From: Natronosalvus hydrolyticus
GTDB lineage: Archaea; Halobacteriota; Halobacteria; Halobacteriales; Natrialbaceae
Assembly: GCA_025517525.1 (NCBI GenBank)
Contig: JAOPJZ010000016.1
Location: 1-64,000, forward strand
Length of the DNA: 64,000 nucleotides
Direction: 5' to 3'
Part shown: positions 26,136 to 34,960 of the stretch, in pieces
How the letters are laid out: each line of letters starts with the position of its first letter
How positions within the stretch are numbered: position 1 is the first letter of the stretch
The notes under the pieces: generated by a model
The model's database searches: none
What the model was told of the DNA's origin: nothing
What the model saw: only the letters and a program-made list of their open reading frames with translations
Translations under genes and position numbers: made by a program

Positions 26136-27362
26136 ATGACCTCGTCACCAGCTGTCGGCTCGTCAGTGGTTCGGCACCCCTGGGTACTCCGTCAGCACGT
26201 GCGCTCCGTTCTCGAGTTCTATTATCCAAACGCGCTGGACGACGTATACGGCGGGTTCGTCGCACAGCTCGACGAGGAAGACGGCCATCTCTACGACGGA
26301 CGCACGAAACACGTCGTCGCTACAGCGCGGTTCGTCGTCACCCACTGCATTGGCGTCCGAATCGAGGGGCCTCACTGGTGTCGTTCGGCTGCTGAACGGG
26401 GCCTCCACTTTCTTCTGGATTATCACTGGGACGACGACGCGAACGGATTCGACTGGATCACGGCGGGAACCGACCCTGAGGATCGTACGAGGTACTGTTA
26501 CGGACACGCCTTCGCGTTGCTCGCCTGTGCTCACGCCGCAAGCATCGGAATCGAGAGAGCGCAGAAGGGGCTCGAACGAACCCAGCGCGTCATCCGCGAT
26601 CGGTTCTGGGAAGCCGAACACGGTCTTCCCATCGCGGAGACGAGTTCCGATTGGTCGGCTGTCGATCCATATCGAGGACTGAACGCCACGATGCACCTCT
26701 GTGAGGCCTCGATCGCCGCTTACGAGGCGACCGGAGAATCGCGGTTCCTCGAGCAGGCGGTCGCGCTCGCGGAGCTGGTCAGAACCCCAACCAACCCTGC
26801 GTCCGACCACGGGTTCGTCTGGGAACACTACACAGCGGACTGGGAGCCAGACTGGGCGTATAACCGGAACGATCCGGAGCACACGTTCCGGCCGTGGGGG
26901 TACCAGCCGGGTCACCAGCTCGAGTGGGCCAAACTCCTGTGTCTCCTCGACGATCATCGAGACGAGGCGTGGTTCCTCGAGCGAGCAACGGAACTGTTCG
27001 ACGCCGCCGTCGAGTACGGGTGGGACGACGACAGCGGCGGCTTCTACTACACCCTCGACAGGGACGGTGAGCCACTCGTCACCGACAGGTACGGCTGGCC
27101 GATCGCGGAGGCGATCGGCGCGGGGGCGTTACTCGCCACTCGAACCACCTCTCCTCGCTATTGGGAATTGTACGACGAGTGCTGGCAGTACGCCCGTGAG
27201 AATCTCATTAACCACCGATACGGGAACTGGCGAACCGGTGTGACTAGCGAGGGGGACTCCATCGACCCGCGGCCGCGGCCGGCCGTCGAGCCGGGCTATC
27301 ACCCCATCGGAAACACCTTTGAGGCGATGCGGAAACTCGAGCGGACGACTGAACGGCGATGA
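26136..27362 (+). CDS. AGE-family sugar epimerase/isomerase
   Basis: 408 residues with the alternating helical repeats of the (alpha/alpha)6 barrel of N-acylglucosamine 2-epimerases and mannose/aldose isomerases. Conserved blocks include DGRTKHVVATARFV, YGHAFALLACAHA, PWGYQPGHQLEWAKLL and GWPIAEAIGAGALLA; the histidines in these lie in the family's active site. The substrate is a free sugar or N-acyl sugar; which one is unknown. Divergent from the sugar ABC transporter, so probably acts on the imported compound. Confidence 0.87.
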   Translation: MTSSPAVGSSVVRHPWVLRQHVRSVLEFYYPNALDDVYGGFVAQLDEEDGHLYDGRTKHVVATARFVVTHCIGVRIEGPHWCRSAAERGLHFLLDYHWDDDANGFDWITAGTDPEDRTRYCYGHAFALLACAHAASIGIERAQKGLERTQRVIRDRFWEAEHGLPIAETSSDWSAVDPYRGLNATMHLCEASIAAYEATGESRFLEQAVALAELVRTPTNPASDHGFVWEHYTADWEPDWAYNRNDPEHTFRPWGYQPGHQLEWAKLLCLLDDHRDEAWFLERATELFDAAVEYGWDDDSGGFYYTLDRDGEPLVTDRYGWPIAEAIGAGALLATRTTSPRYWELYDECWQYARENLINHRYGNWRTGVTSEGDSIDPRPRPAVEPGYHPIGNTFEAMRKLERTTERR

Positions 27363-27416
27363 TCAACGGTAGACTGCAATCCGCACTTTTATCGTTCGCA
27401 CTTGATAGGATTGAGT

Positions 27417-27878
27417 ATGGAAGCGCTACATCCGCGTATCCGGATTCTGTGGATCGCCCAGCGGGCGATCACCGCCCTCGTGTTGGGACTCGTGATCGCC
27501 GCGGTCGATCGGTGGGTGATCGCGGTACCGACGGTCATCATCCTGGGCACCGTCGCACTCGTGCTGGCTCTCGGAATCGTCTACGCGATCCTCCTCTACG
27601 GACGGTGGCGTTTCGAACTACAGGACGACGCCCTCTATCTCGAGCGAGGGGTCGTCACGTTCGTCGAAACGGCCGTTCCCTTCGTCCGCGTCCAGCACGT
27701 CGACACCCAGTTCGGCCCGATCGAACGCGCGCTCGGGCTCTCGAGCGTGGTGGTCTACACGGCCGGGTCGCGAAACGCGGACGTCAGGGTCCCCGGATTG
27801 ACTCCCGAGCGCGCCAGGAAACTCCAGGATACGCTCCGTAATCTCGCCGTCGAAAGCGAGGCTGACGACGCCGTATGA
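27417..27878 (+). CDS. bPH2-domain membrane protein, YdbS type, pair 1
   Basis: 153 residues. Two N-terminal helices (about 13-62) are followed by a bacterial PH-like (DUF304/bPH2) domain: LYLERGVVTFVETAVPFVRVQHVDTQFGPIERALGLSSVVV in spaced blocks (VPFVRVQHVDT, PIERALGLSSV). The start is the ATG at 27417; the frame is open upstream. It overlaps the large partner by four bases. The same two-gene layout recurs at 31646-33639. Family members are of unknown biochemical role. Confidence 0.78.
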   Translation: MEALHPRIRILWIAQRAITALVLGLVIAAVDRWVIAVPTVIILGTVALVLALGIVYAILLYGRWRFELQDDALYLERGVVTFVETAVPFVRVQHVDTQFGPIERALGLSSVVVYTAGSRNADVRVPGLTPERARKLQDTLRNLAVESEADDAV

Positions 27879-29548
27879 ACACGCCACATCATCTCCATCC
27901 GTTGAGTGCCGTTACGATAGCCCTGCGAGGCGGATTTATCGGCTTCACCATCCCGTTTTTCCTCGTCAGCATCGCGAGCGGCATCTTCGATATCGGCTCG
28001 CCTGCCTGGGGCCTGTATCTTGGCCCGGTCGGATTCGCCATCGGTGCCGGGTACGGCATCGCCTACTACTACCGCTTCGAGTACGAACTGACCGAGAACA
28101 CCTTCGACGTTTCCTCCGGCGTCGTTTCGCGCCGCTCGAGGGAAATTCCGTACCGGCGGATTCAGAACGTCGACGTTCGTCAGGGGGTCCTCGCCCGTCT
28201 TCTCAACCTCGCGACGGTCTCGGTTGAAACGGCTGGTGGCGGCGATACCGAAGCGACGCTTTCGTTCGTCAGCGAGTCGGAAGCCAACCGACTCCAGCGA
28301 GACATTCGTCGCCGTACCGCCGACCGTGGTGACTCGAGCATACCTACAGGCCCTGAGAGCGGCCGTGTCGCCAAGACAACCACTGAGGTATCGGGACTTC
28401 GTGCGGGCGACCCACTCCCGGAGCCCCGGAGTGCCCACGTTGGTGGACCTCGGTCAAGCGAAGGGGCGTCTGACGAAGTGAGCGAACCATCGTTCGACGA
28501 CGGCACACCCGATCTGCTGTTCGATCTGAAGCCTCGAGAGTTGCTGCTGTATTCGTTTACCACGCTCCGTCCGGCGGCAGCAGCCGGGCTCTTTGCCCTG
28601 TTTTTCTTCTTCAGCGAGTCTGCCATCGACATTCTGTTGACGACTGCGAGACCCTTTGGTGGGCCTGCGGAGCTGACCGAGGGAACCACGACGAGTTACG
28701 GTATCCTCGGTCTGGTCTCGATCATCAACGGGATCGTCGTGACCTACGCCGTCAGCGTCGCCTATACGTTTGCGACGTATTACGGGTTCAGACTGGGTCG
28801 GGCTGACGAGGACTTCGTCTACGAACGCGGATTGCTTCAGCGCTACAGCGGCTCGATCCCCGCCGAGAAAGTCCAGTCGGTCACCGTCACCGACAATCCG
28901 GTTCAGCGTGCTATCGAGTACGCCGGCCTCTGGGTCGAAACCGCAGGCTACGGCCCGGATACCAGCGGTGGCAGTAAATCTGCAGTCCCGCTCGCCCGTT
29001 CCCGTCGCGTCTACACCTTCGCGGAGAATCTGACGAATGTCGAAACGCCGCGGTTCACCAGTCCACCACCGCTCGCCCGACGACGGTATCTCGTCCGTTA
29101 CAGTATCGTCGCCGCCGTCTTCGTCGCGCTGGCGTTTGGCCTGTCGCTGGTGAGTCCGCTCGAGCGCTGGTATCTCGCGGCCATCGTGTTCGGCGTCGTC
29201 CCCCCAGCAGCCCACCTCAAGTACGTGCATCTGGGCTACTACGTAGGCGATGATCATCTCGTTATCCGACGCGGTTTCTGGCGACGTCGGACGACGGTTA
29301 TTCCGTACTACCGCGTCCAGACGATTTCGAATCGTCGGTCGATATTCCAGCGACGGCTGGGGCTCACGTCCGTCGTCGTCGACACCGCCAGTTCTCGCAC
29401 GTTCGCCTGGGCTGCCCCGACGATTTACGACATCGAACTTGAGAACGGGCGAGCGGTCGCTTCGACCGCCAGAGAGCGACTCCAGACCGCACTGAGCGAG
29501 CGCCGAGCCAACGAGGACGAGGCGGGCTTTTCGGTGGATTTTACCTGA
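27875..29548 (+). CDS. Large bPH2-domain membrane protein, YdbT type, pair 1
   Basis: 557 residues with several helices and three bPH2-type domains, each preceded by helices: RIQNVDVRQGVLARLLNLATVSVETAGG, then YSGSIPAEKVQSVTVTD with VETAGYG, then RVQTISNRRSIFQRRLGLTSVVVDTAS. A Pro/Ser/Glu-rich linker lies at about 155-205. Overlaps its small partner by ATGA. The paralogue in pair 2 shares order and spacing. No enzymatic motif; a membrane scaffold or stress role is a guess. Confidence 0.78.
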   Translation: MNTPHHLHPLSAVTIALRGGFIGFTIPFFLVSIASGIFDIGSPAWGLYLGPVGFAIGAGYGIAYYYRFEYELTENTFDVSSGVVSRRSREIPYRRIQNVDVRQGVLARLLNLATVSVETAGGGDTEATLSFVSESEANRLQRDIRRRTADRGDSSIPTGPESGRVAKTTTEVSGLRAGDPLPEPRSAHVGGPRSSEGASDEVSEPSFDDGTPDLLFDLKPRELLLYSFTTLRPAAAAGLFALFFFFSESAIDILLTTARPFGGPAELTEGTTTSYGILGLVSIINGIVVTYAVSVAYTFATYYGFRLGRADEDFVYERGLLQRYSGSIPAEKVQSVTVTDNPVQRAIEYAGLWVETAGYGPDTSGGSKSAVPLARSRRVYTFAENLTNVETPRFTSPPPLARRRYLVRYSIVAAVFVALAFGLSLVSPLERWYLAAIVFGVVPPAAHLKYVHLGYYVGDDHLVIRRGFWRRRTTVIPYYRVQTISNRRSIFQRRLGLTSVVVDTASSRTFAWAAPTIYDIELENGRAVASTARERLQTALSERRANEDEAGFSVDFT

Positions 29549-29568
29549 CAGACACAGACGCTCTACGT

Positions 29569-30978
29569 ATGGTAGACGAGTTCCGTACGGAAACCGACAG
29601 TCTCGGCGAGATGCAAGTGCCAGCCGACGCCTACTGGGGCGCACAAACCCAGCGCGCCATCGAAAACTTCCCCATCTCAGGAATCACATTCGACCGGCGC
29701 TTCATCAGAGCCCTGGGCGTCGTGAAAAAGGGTGCCGCACAGGCCAATCGCGACCTCGGCATGATCGAAGAAGACGTCGCAGACGCAATTATCGCGGCCG
29801 CCGACGACGTCATCGCCGGCGAACTCGACGACCAGTTCCCTGTCGACGTGTTCCAAACCGGCTCCGGCACCTCCTCGAACATGAACGCGAACGAGGTCAT
29901 CGCCAACCGGGCCGCCGAAATCATGGGGGCAGCTATCGGTGACCGCGTCGTTCACCCCAACGATCACGTCAACTTCGGACAATCGAGCAACGACGTGATT
30001 CCGACGGCGATGCACGTAGCCGCCCTCGAGGCCGTCGAAAAAGACGTGACACCTTCGCTCGAGACGCTCCGGCAAGCGCTCGAGGCGAAAGAAGACGAGT
30101 TCGATGACGTCGTCAAAACCGGCCGTACCCATCTGCAGGATGCAACGCCAGTTACGCTGGGCCAGGAGTTCGGCGGCTACCGAACCCAGATCGAGAAAGG
30201 GCTGGCACGCGTCGACCTCGTCCGTGACCACCTGAGCGAGCTCGCACTCGGCGGCACGGCTACTGGAACGGGTCTCAACACCCATCCGGAGTTCCCCGAG
30301 CTCGCAGCGTCGTACATCAGCGAGGAGACCAACGTTCAGTTCCGCGAGGCTGACAATCACTTCGAGGCCCAGGCGGCCCACGATGCGATGGCCGAAGCTC
30401 ACGGCGCGCTCCGGACGGTCGCGGGTTCGCTCAACAAAATCGCCAACGACCTCAGACTGCTGGCCTCGGGGCCACGAAACGGCCTCGGCGAGATCGAACA
30501 ACCCGAAAATCAGCCGGGGTCGTCGATCATGCCGGGCAAAATCAACCCCGTCGTCGCCGAAGCCGTCAACCAGGTCCACAAGCAGGTCGTCGGCAACGAT
30601 GCCGCCGTGGCCGCTGGCGCAGCCGAGGGACAGATCGATCTCAACCTCTACAAGCCCGTCCTCGCACACAACTTCCTCCAGTCGGCCTCGCTGCTGTCTA
30701 ACACGAGCAGCGTCTTCGCCGAGCGATTCGTCGCGCCACTCGAGGCAAACCGAGAACACTGTGAGAATCAGGTCGAACAGTCGATGGCGCTTGCGACGTC
30801 GCTCAACGTCCACATCGGCTACGACAAGGCCAGCGAAGTCGCAAAGACGGCGCTCAAAGAAGGGAAAACGGTTCGCGAAGTCGTCCTCGAGAAAGGCTAT
30901 CTCACTGAGGACGAAGCCGACGAAGTGCTCGACCCACGCAAGATGACCGAGACGGGCATTCTCGGTCAGGATCACTGA
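29569..30978 (+). CDS. fumC: Class II fumarate hydratase
   Basis: 469 residues. The fumarase/aspartase signature GSSIMPGKINPV is present, with the upstream HPNDHVNFGQSSND and TGSGTSSNMN blocks. It reversibly hydrates fumarate to malate in the TCA cycle. The C-terminal domain (DEVLDPRKMTETGI) is the usual lid. It sits 20 bp after pair 1, so the pair and fumC could share a transcript. A long antisense frame across it is a GC-bias shadow. Confidence 0.95.
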   Translation: MVDEFRTETDSLGEMQVPADAYWGAQTQRAIENFPISGITFDRRFIRALGVVKKGAAQANRDLGMIEEDVADAIIAAADDVIAGELDDQFPVDVFQTGSGTSSNMNANEVIANRAAEIMGAAIGDRVVHPNDHVNFGQSSNDVIPTAMHVAALEAVEKDVTPSLETLRQALEAKEDEFDDVVKTGRTHLQDATPVTLGQEFGGYRTQIEKGLARVDLVRDHLSELALGGTATGTGLNTHPEFPELAASYISEETNVQFREADNHFEAQAAHDAMAEAHGALRTVAGSLNKIANDLRLLASGPRNGLGEIEQPENQPGSSIMPGKINPVVAEAVNQVHKQVVGNDAAVAAGAAEGQIDLNLYKPVLAHNFLQSASLLSNTSSVFAERFVAPLEANREHCENQVEQSMALATSLNVHIGYDKASEVAKTALKEGKTVREVVLEKGYLTEDEADEVLDPRKMTETGILGQDH

Positions 30979-31183
30979 CACCGAATCACGACAGACCGTG
31001 TCAAAAACGGTCACTTCCACTCGAGTTCGATACGGTAACTTGAGAAAACGCCGAACCGACAGCGGGAACCGGGTACGACAAACTTCGAATATCGAAAACG
31101 GCCGGCTAAGGCGTGATTCAACGGCGAAATAGCGGAATAAACGAACCCAAGCAGTTTTCACTTATGATCACGTTGGATGAAAT

Positions 31184-31417
31184 ATGCACACCTGTCGTGA
31201 CTGCAACCAGTCGTTTCAGACCGAGTTAGCCCTCGAGATACACCGAGACTCGTGTGAACAGGGTGGCCTTTACTGCCAGGTCTGTGGCGACCGGTTCCGG
31301 GAAGCCGATGCAACACAAGACGGGTGGCACTACGCCTGTCCGAGCGAAGACTGCGACGGTGAAGGATTGCAAGAGGATCTGTTTCAGGTCGACGAAATGC
31401 GCGTCGCAACGCACTGA
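31184..31417 (+). CDS. Small zinc-finger protein
   Basis: 77 residues. Cys4, Cys7, His20 and Cys24 form a C2H2-like finger (CRDC...H...C), and Cys31, Cys34, Cys52 and Cys57 make a second cluster. The C-terminal tail is acidic. Such small zinc-finger proteins are common in haloarchaea, mostly of unknown role. TATA-like CTTATGATC lies about 25 bases before the ATG. It stands alone between fumC and the second PH pair. Confidence 0.7.
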   Translation: MHTCRDCNQSFQTELALEIHRDSCEQGGLYCQVCGDRFREADATQDGWHYACPSEDCDGEGLQEDLFQVDEMRVATH

Positions 31418-31582
31418 GTGTTTCTCAAAGCCTGAGAGGGCTTGTTGTCACTATGTACCGATCAGCAACCGGTCCGTCGCCGACCACGACAACGGACCCG
31501 CTGACGCCTCGAGCAAAATCGAGCGAAGACGGCCGAATATGTGCAGGCCTGCCAGGAGACGGCGGTCCGCCTCGGGTCGTGT

Positions 31583-31601
31583 GACAGTTTCAGGAACTGT
31601 C
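31583..31601. promoter_or_regulatory. Inverted repeat upstream of PH-domain pair 2
   Basis: GACAGTT-TCAGG-AACTGTC lies just upstream of a TATA-like GTTTATCC (about 31612) that serves the gene at 31646. A regulator site is plausible. Confidence 0.35.
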
Positions 31602-31645
31602 GAGCGCCACATCGTTTATCCGGGATTTTGTTGTGTCTGCAGGTG

Positions 31646-32131
31646 ATGGAACGACTCGAGCCCCGGGTTCGAACGCTGTGGGTACTCAGTGCGCTCGGTA
31701 GCTCGACGGTGATCGGCGTCGCTTTCACCCTGACAGCGACGACCCTGTATGGACGCTTCGGCTCACCCGATTCGCGGTGGATGGTTCTCCTCCCGGCACT
31801 ACTCATCTGTTGTCTTACCGCTAGCTGGGTTGGGTTTGCCTGGTATCGGTACCGCAGGTTCAGATTCGACTGCCGAGACGAATCGCTGTACGTCGAACAC
31901 GGCGTTCTGACCCACCACAAAACGGTCGTTCCCTACAATCGACTCCAGCACGTCGACGTTCGTCGTCGTCCCCTCGAGCGAGTCGCTGGCGTGGCTACGC
32001 TCGTGGTACACACGGCTGGGACCTGCCGAAATCAGGTGCAGATCCCCGGACTCACCCCGACTCGAGCATCGATGTTACAGGACCACCTTCGCCACCTCGT
32101 CACGGAAAAGAGGGACGACGGCCCACGATGA
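31646..32131 (+). CDS. bPH2-domain membrane protein, YdbS type, pair 2
   Basis: 161 residues, same layout as the protein at 27417-27878: two helices (about 12-65) followed by a bPH2 domain with VPYNRLQHVDVRRRPLERVAGVATLVV and TAGTCRNQVQIPGLTPTRA. The paralogue has PFVRVQHVDT and PGLTPERARKL at the matching places. An AGGTG Shine-Dalgarno precedes the ATG at 31646. Overlaps its large partner by ATGA. Confidence 0.76.
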   Translation: MERLEPRVRTLWVLSALGSSTVIGVAFTLTATTLYGRFGSPDSRWMVLLPALLICCLTASWVGFAWYRYRRFRFDCRDESLYVEHGVLTHHKTVVPYNRLQHVDVRRRPLERVAGVATLVVHTAGTCRNQVQIPGLTPTRASMLQDHLRHLVTEKRDDGPR

Positions 32132-33639
32132 CGCGGCTCCATCCCGCAACGATCCCGCTCAGATCGCTTGGGCGTGCAGCGAGTCTCGGATTCGTGTGCT
32201 TTCTCGTGGGTGTCTTCCTCTCACCGGGGGCGAACGCCTCGACAGTGCTCGTCGTTCTCTGGACCGCTCTCGGAGTCTGCGTGGCGCTCCTGAACGAAGG
32301 ACTCCGGTATTTCCGCGTCGGGTACTCCCTCACTCCCGAAACGATGACAATGACCTCGGGTATCCTCTCGAGACGCACTCGCAAGGTACCCCGACATCGG
32401 ATCCAGTCGGTCGACATCCATCGGCCATCCTCACTTCGCCCGACCGGTCTCGCCAGCGTCACCGTCGAAACGGCGGGCGGAAGCGATGCGCCGCTCACAC
32501 TCGAGTACGTCTCACTGGGAGAAGCGACCAGAATACGGGACTGGCAATGTGGAGTATCGGAGCGACAGTGTATTACCACAGTGGAGGAAAGCGAGCCGTC
32601 GAGCGACACCGGACATCCTGGTTCCGACACCGAAAGCGAGACGATCTTCACCCTGAAACGAACCGAACTCATCGCCTACAGCGTCACGTCGATCGGACCA
32701 GGGGCGGTGCTTCTGTGTGGGATCGCGCTCTCGTTTATGGGTGGGCGCTATCCTCAGGGACTGTTCGCGCCGGAGGTATACCACCTTGGAGCGGCGCTGC
32801 CAGACCCTATCCAGATGGAGGTGCTTGCTGTCGCATTTCTGGTCACTGCCTGGGCACTCAGTGCCTGTCTGCACGCCGTTCGCTTCACCGGTTTTCGTCT
32901 GGCCCATTCTGACGACGTATTGCACTACGAACATGGATTGTATGGCCGCTACAGCGGAACGATTCCCCTCGAGAAACTGCAACGGATCACGATAGCGGAG
33001 CCGATTCCGTTGCGATGGCTGGGCTATGGATCCATGCAACTGGAAACGGCCGGTTCGGACGGCGGCCAACAGGCCATGGAAACACACGCGGTAGTCGTCC
33101 CGCTTGCGAGCCGAAAGCGTATCGACGCGCTCGTCAGGAAAATAGCGCCAATAGATGGATTCGATTCGGGCTCGCTCGAGTTACCGCCACGGCGAGCCAA
33201 AACGAGGTACATATTGACGTATCTTATTGCGGCCGGACTCTGTCTCACCGTTGCCTTCTGGCTGTCCGTCAGGACACCCGTGGTTCGGGATTGGTACGCC
33301 CTCGCTCCAGCAGTGTTGATCGCCCCGATAGCTGCACACCTGAAGTGGTCGAACCGAGGCTACCGGTTACAGCGACGGTTTCTGCTCACTCGAGACGGTT
33401 TCTGGCACCGGCGTACGAGTCTCGTCCCGTACGGACGAATCCAGTCGCTGGCGTACACCCAACGGCCACTACAGCGCCGTCACTCGCTGGCAACGCTGAC
33501 GGCCGACACCGCGAGCGTATCCACAGCCATCGCAACAGCGTACGACGTCGATGCGGAACGTGCCAACGAGGTCTGTCGACGTCTCGAACGCCAGATGTGT
33601 GGTCGATCAGGGACGACAGAAGCATCGTCGACTACGTAA
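32128..33639 (+). CDS. Large bPH2-domain membrane protein, YdbT type, pair 2
   Basis: 503 residues, paralogue of the 557-residue protein at 27875. Domain order is conserved: helices, PH block 1 (RHRIQSVDIHRPSSLRPTGL), a variable linker, helices, PH block 2 (YSGTIPLEKLQRITIAEP with LETAGSDG), helices, PH block 3 (YGRIQSLAYTQRPLQRR). It is shorter mainly in the linker. Its stop overlaps the convergent kynU stop by eight bases. Confidence 0.76.
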   Translation: MTRLHPATIPLRSLGRAASLGFVCFLVGVFLSPGANASTVLVVLWTALGVCVALLNEGLRYFRVGYSLTPETMTMTSGILSRRTRKVPRHRIQSVDIHRPSSLRPTGLASVTVETAGGSDAPLTLEYVSLGEATRIRDWQCGVSERQCITTVEESEPSSDTGHPGSDTESETIFTLKRTELIAYSVTSIGPGAVLLCGIALSFMGGRYPQGLFAPEVYHLGAALPDPIQMEVLAVAFLVTAWALSACLHAVRFTGFRLAHSDDVLHYEHGLYGRYSGTIPLEKLQRITIAEPIPLRWLGYGSMQLETAGSDGGQQAMETHAVVVPLASRKRIDALVRKIAPIDGFDSGSLELPPRRAKTRYILTYLIAAGLCLTVAFWLSVRTPVVRDWYALAPAVLIAPIAAHLKWSNRGYRLQRRFLLTRDGFWHRRTSLVPYGRIQSLAYTQRPLQRRHSLATLTADTASVSTAIATAYDVDAERANEVCRRLERQMCGRSGTTEASSTT

Positions 33640-34906
33640 CGCCCCGCTTCTCACTGTTTTCGAGGGATTCCGAATCGAGAATATCGGCCATTGCGTCGAC
33701 GAACGACCACACGTCGTGGAATCCAATATACAGCGGTGATGGACACACGCGGACGACGTTGGGTGGTCGAACGTCCACGATGTATCCTCGCTCACGGAGC
33801 GCGTCGCCGAGGGCATACGCGCGGCCGTGCTCGAGAGCGACGTGCCCACCCCGCTTGGCCGGTGCTCGAGGCGACCCGACGCGTACCCCCCGCTGTGCGA
33901 GCCGTTCGTCACAGAGCGCGATGAGATACTCGGTCAGGGCGACCGATTTCTCTCTGATAGCGTCCATGCCGACCTCCTCGAGCACCGACAGTGCACCGTC
34001 GAGCGGGGCAGCGGCAAATAGGGGAATCGTCCCGATCTGCCAGGCCCCAGCCGATTGTGCAGGTGTGTACTCGAGTGACATCTCAAACTGCGTCTCTTTG
34101 TCGTGGCCCCACCAGCCAGCGAGTGCTGGCGTGACTCCGTGGTGTCGTTCGTTGACGTACAGCCCGGCAACAGCACCCGGTCCGGCATTGACGTATTTGT
34201 AGTGACACCAGACGGCAAAGTCGACGTCGAATGCGTGCAAGTCGTGTGGAACCGCTCCCACGGAGTGTGCCAGATCGAATCCCGCAAACGCCCCGTACTC
34301 GTGGGCAATTTTCGTGAGGGTCTCGAGGTCGAACAGTTGCCCGCTGCGGTACAGTACCGACGGGAAAAAGAGGATTGCCACGTTCGAATCCATCGCCTCG
34401 CGGATGTCGTCTTCCGAGATCGTTCGCCCGTCGTCGCTCTCGACGACGACCAGGTGGTCGGCGGGGTCGAGGCCACGAGCCCGAAGTTGTGAGCGAATCG
34501 CGTAGTGGTCGGTCGGAAAATCGAGTTCGTTGACGACGACTTTGGTACCGTCGGCGAGGTCGAGAAACGTCCCAATGAGGGTGTGGATATTCACCGTGGT
34601 CGAGTTGCCGACGACCACTTCGCCCCCGTTCGCGCCGACGAGGTCGGCGACGCGGCCACCCAGTCGTTCGCCATACCAGAACCACGGCGGATTCCCCTCG
34701 GTCCAGCCGCGAATGCCAAGCGTGCGCCACTCCTCGATGACGTGCTCGAGGGCGGCAACCGACTCATCACTTGCCGGTCCAAGGGAGTTACCATCGAGAT
34801 ACCACTCGTCGGGCAGATCGAATCGTGCTTGCAAGGAAGCTAGCGGGTCTTCGTCGTCGAGCGCTCTCGCCCCAGCGGCTGTCGCGTCGGCCCCATCGAT
34901 GTCCAT
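33632..34906 (-). CDS. kynU: Kynureninase
   Basis: About 424 residues from the ATG at 34906 (an ATG at 34936 is possible). PLP-dependent fold type I: YLDGNSLGPASDE near the start, the VGNSTTVNIHTLIGTFLDL block, DFPTDHYAI, FDLAHSVGA, and HYKYVNAGPG whose Lys should hold PLP, then WWGHDKETQF. It cleaves kynurenine to anthranilate and alanine. No other tryptophan-catabolic gene is nearby. A TATA-like CGTAAAGAT at about 34936-34944 fits leaderless transcription from 34906. Confidence 0.9.
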   Translation of the reverse strand: MDIDGADATAAGARALDDEDPLASLQARFDLPDEWYLDGNSLGPASDESVAALEHVIEEWRTLGIRGWTEGNPPWFWYGERLGGRVADLVGANGGEVVVGNSTTVNIHTLIGTFLDLADGTKVVVNELDFPTDHYAIRSQLRARGLDPADHLVVVESDDGRTISEDDIREAMDSNVAILFFPSVLYRSGQLFDLETLTKIAHEYGAFAGFDLAHSVGAVPHDLHAFDVDFAVWCHYKYVNAGPGAVAGLYVNERHHGVTPALAGWWGHDKETQFEMSLEYTPAQSAGAWQIGTIPLFAAAPLDGALSVLEEVGMDAIREKSVALTEYLIALCDERLAQRGVRVGSPRAPAKRGGHVALEHGRAYALGDALRERGYIVDVRPPNVVRVCPSPLYIGFHDVWSFVDAMADILDSESLENSEKRGVT

Positions 34907-34935
34907 ACCCACCCGTTCGGAGCCACCGACATTCA

Positions 34936-34946
34936 TCTTTACGCCC
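34936..34946. promoter_or_regulatory. Compact bidirectional promoter of kynU and the esterase
   Basis: ATCTTTACGCC on the plus strand is at leaderless distance (about 25 bases) from the esterase ATG at 34961. Its complement CGTAAAGAT lies about 30 bases before the kynU ATG at 34906. One short element could serve both genes. Confidence 0.45.
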
Positions 34947-34960
34947 CGGCAAGGGAGTCC

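Noticed and set aside
29677..31161. A 494-residue open frame antisense to fumC
   Set aside because: It mirrors fumC codons, has no homologous motif and is explained by GC-rich third positions in haloarchaeal genes.
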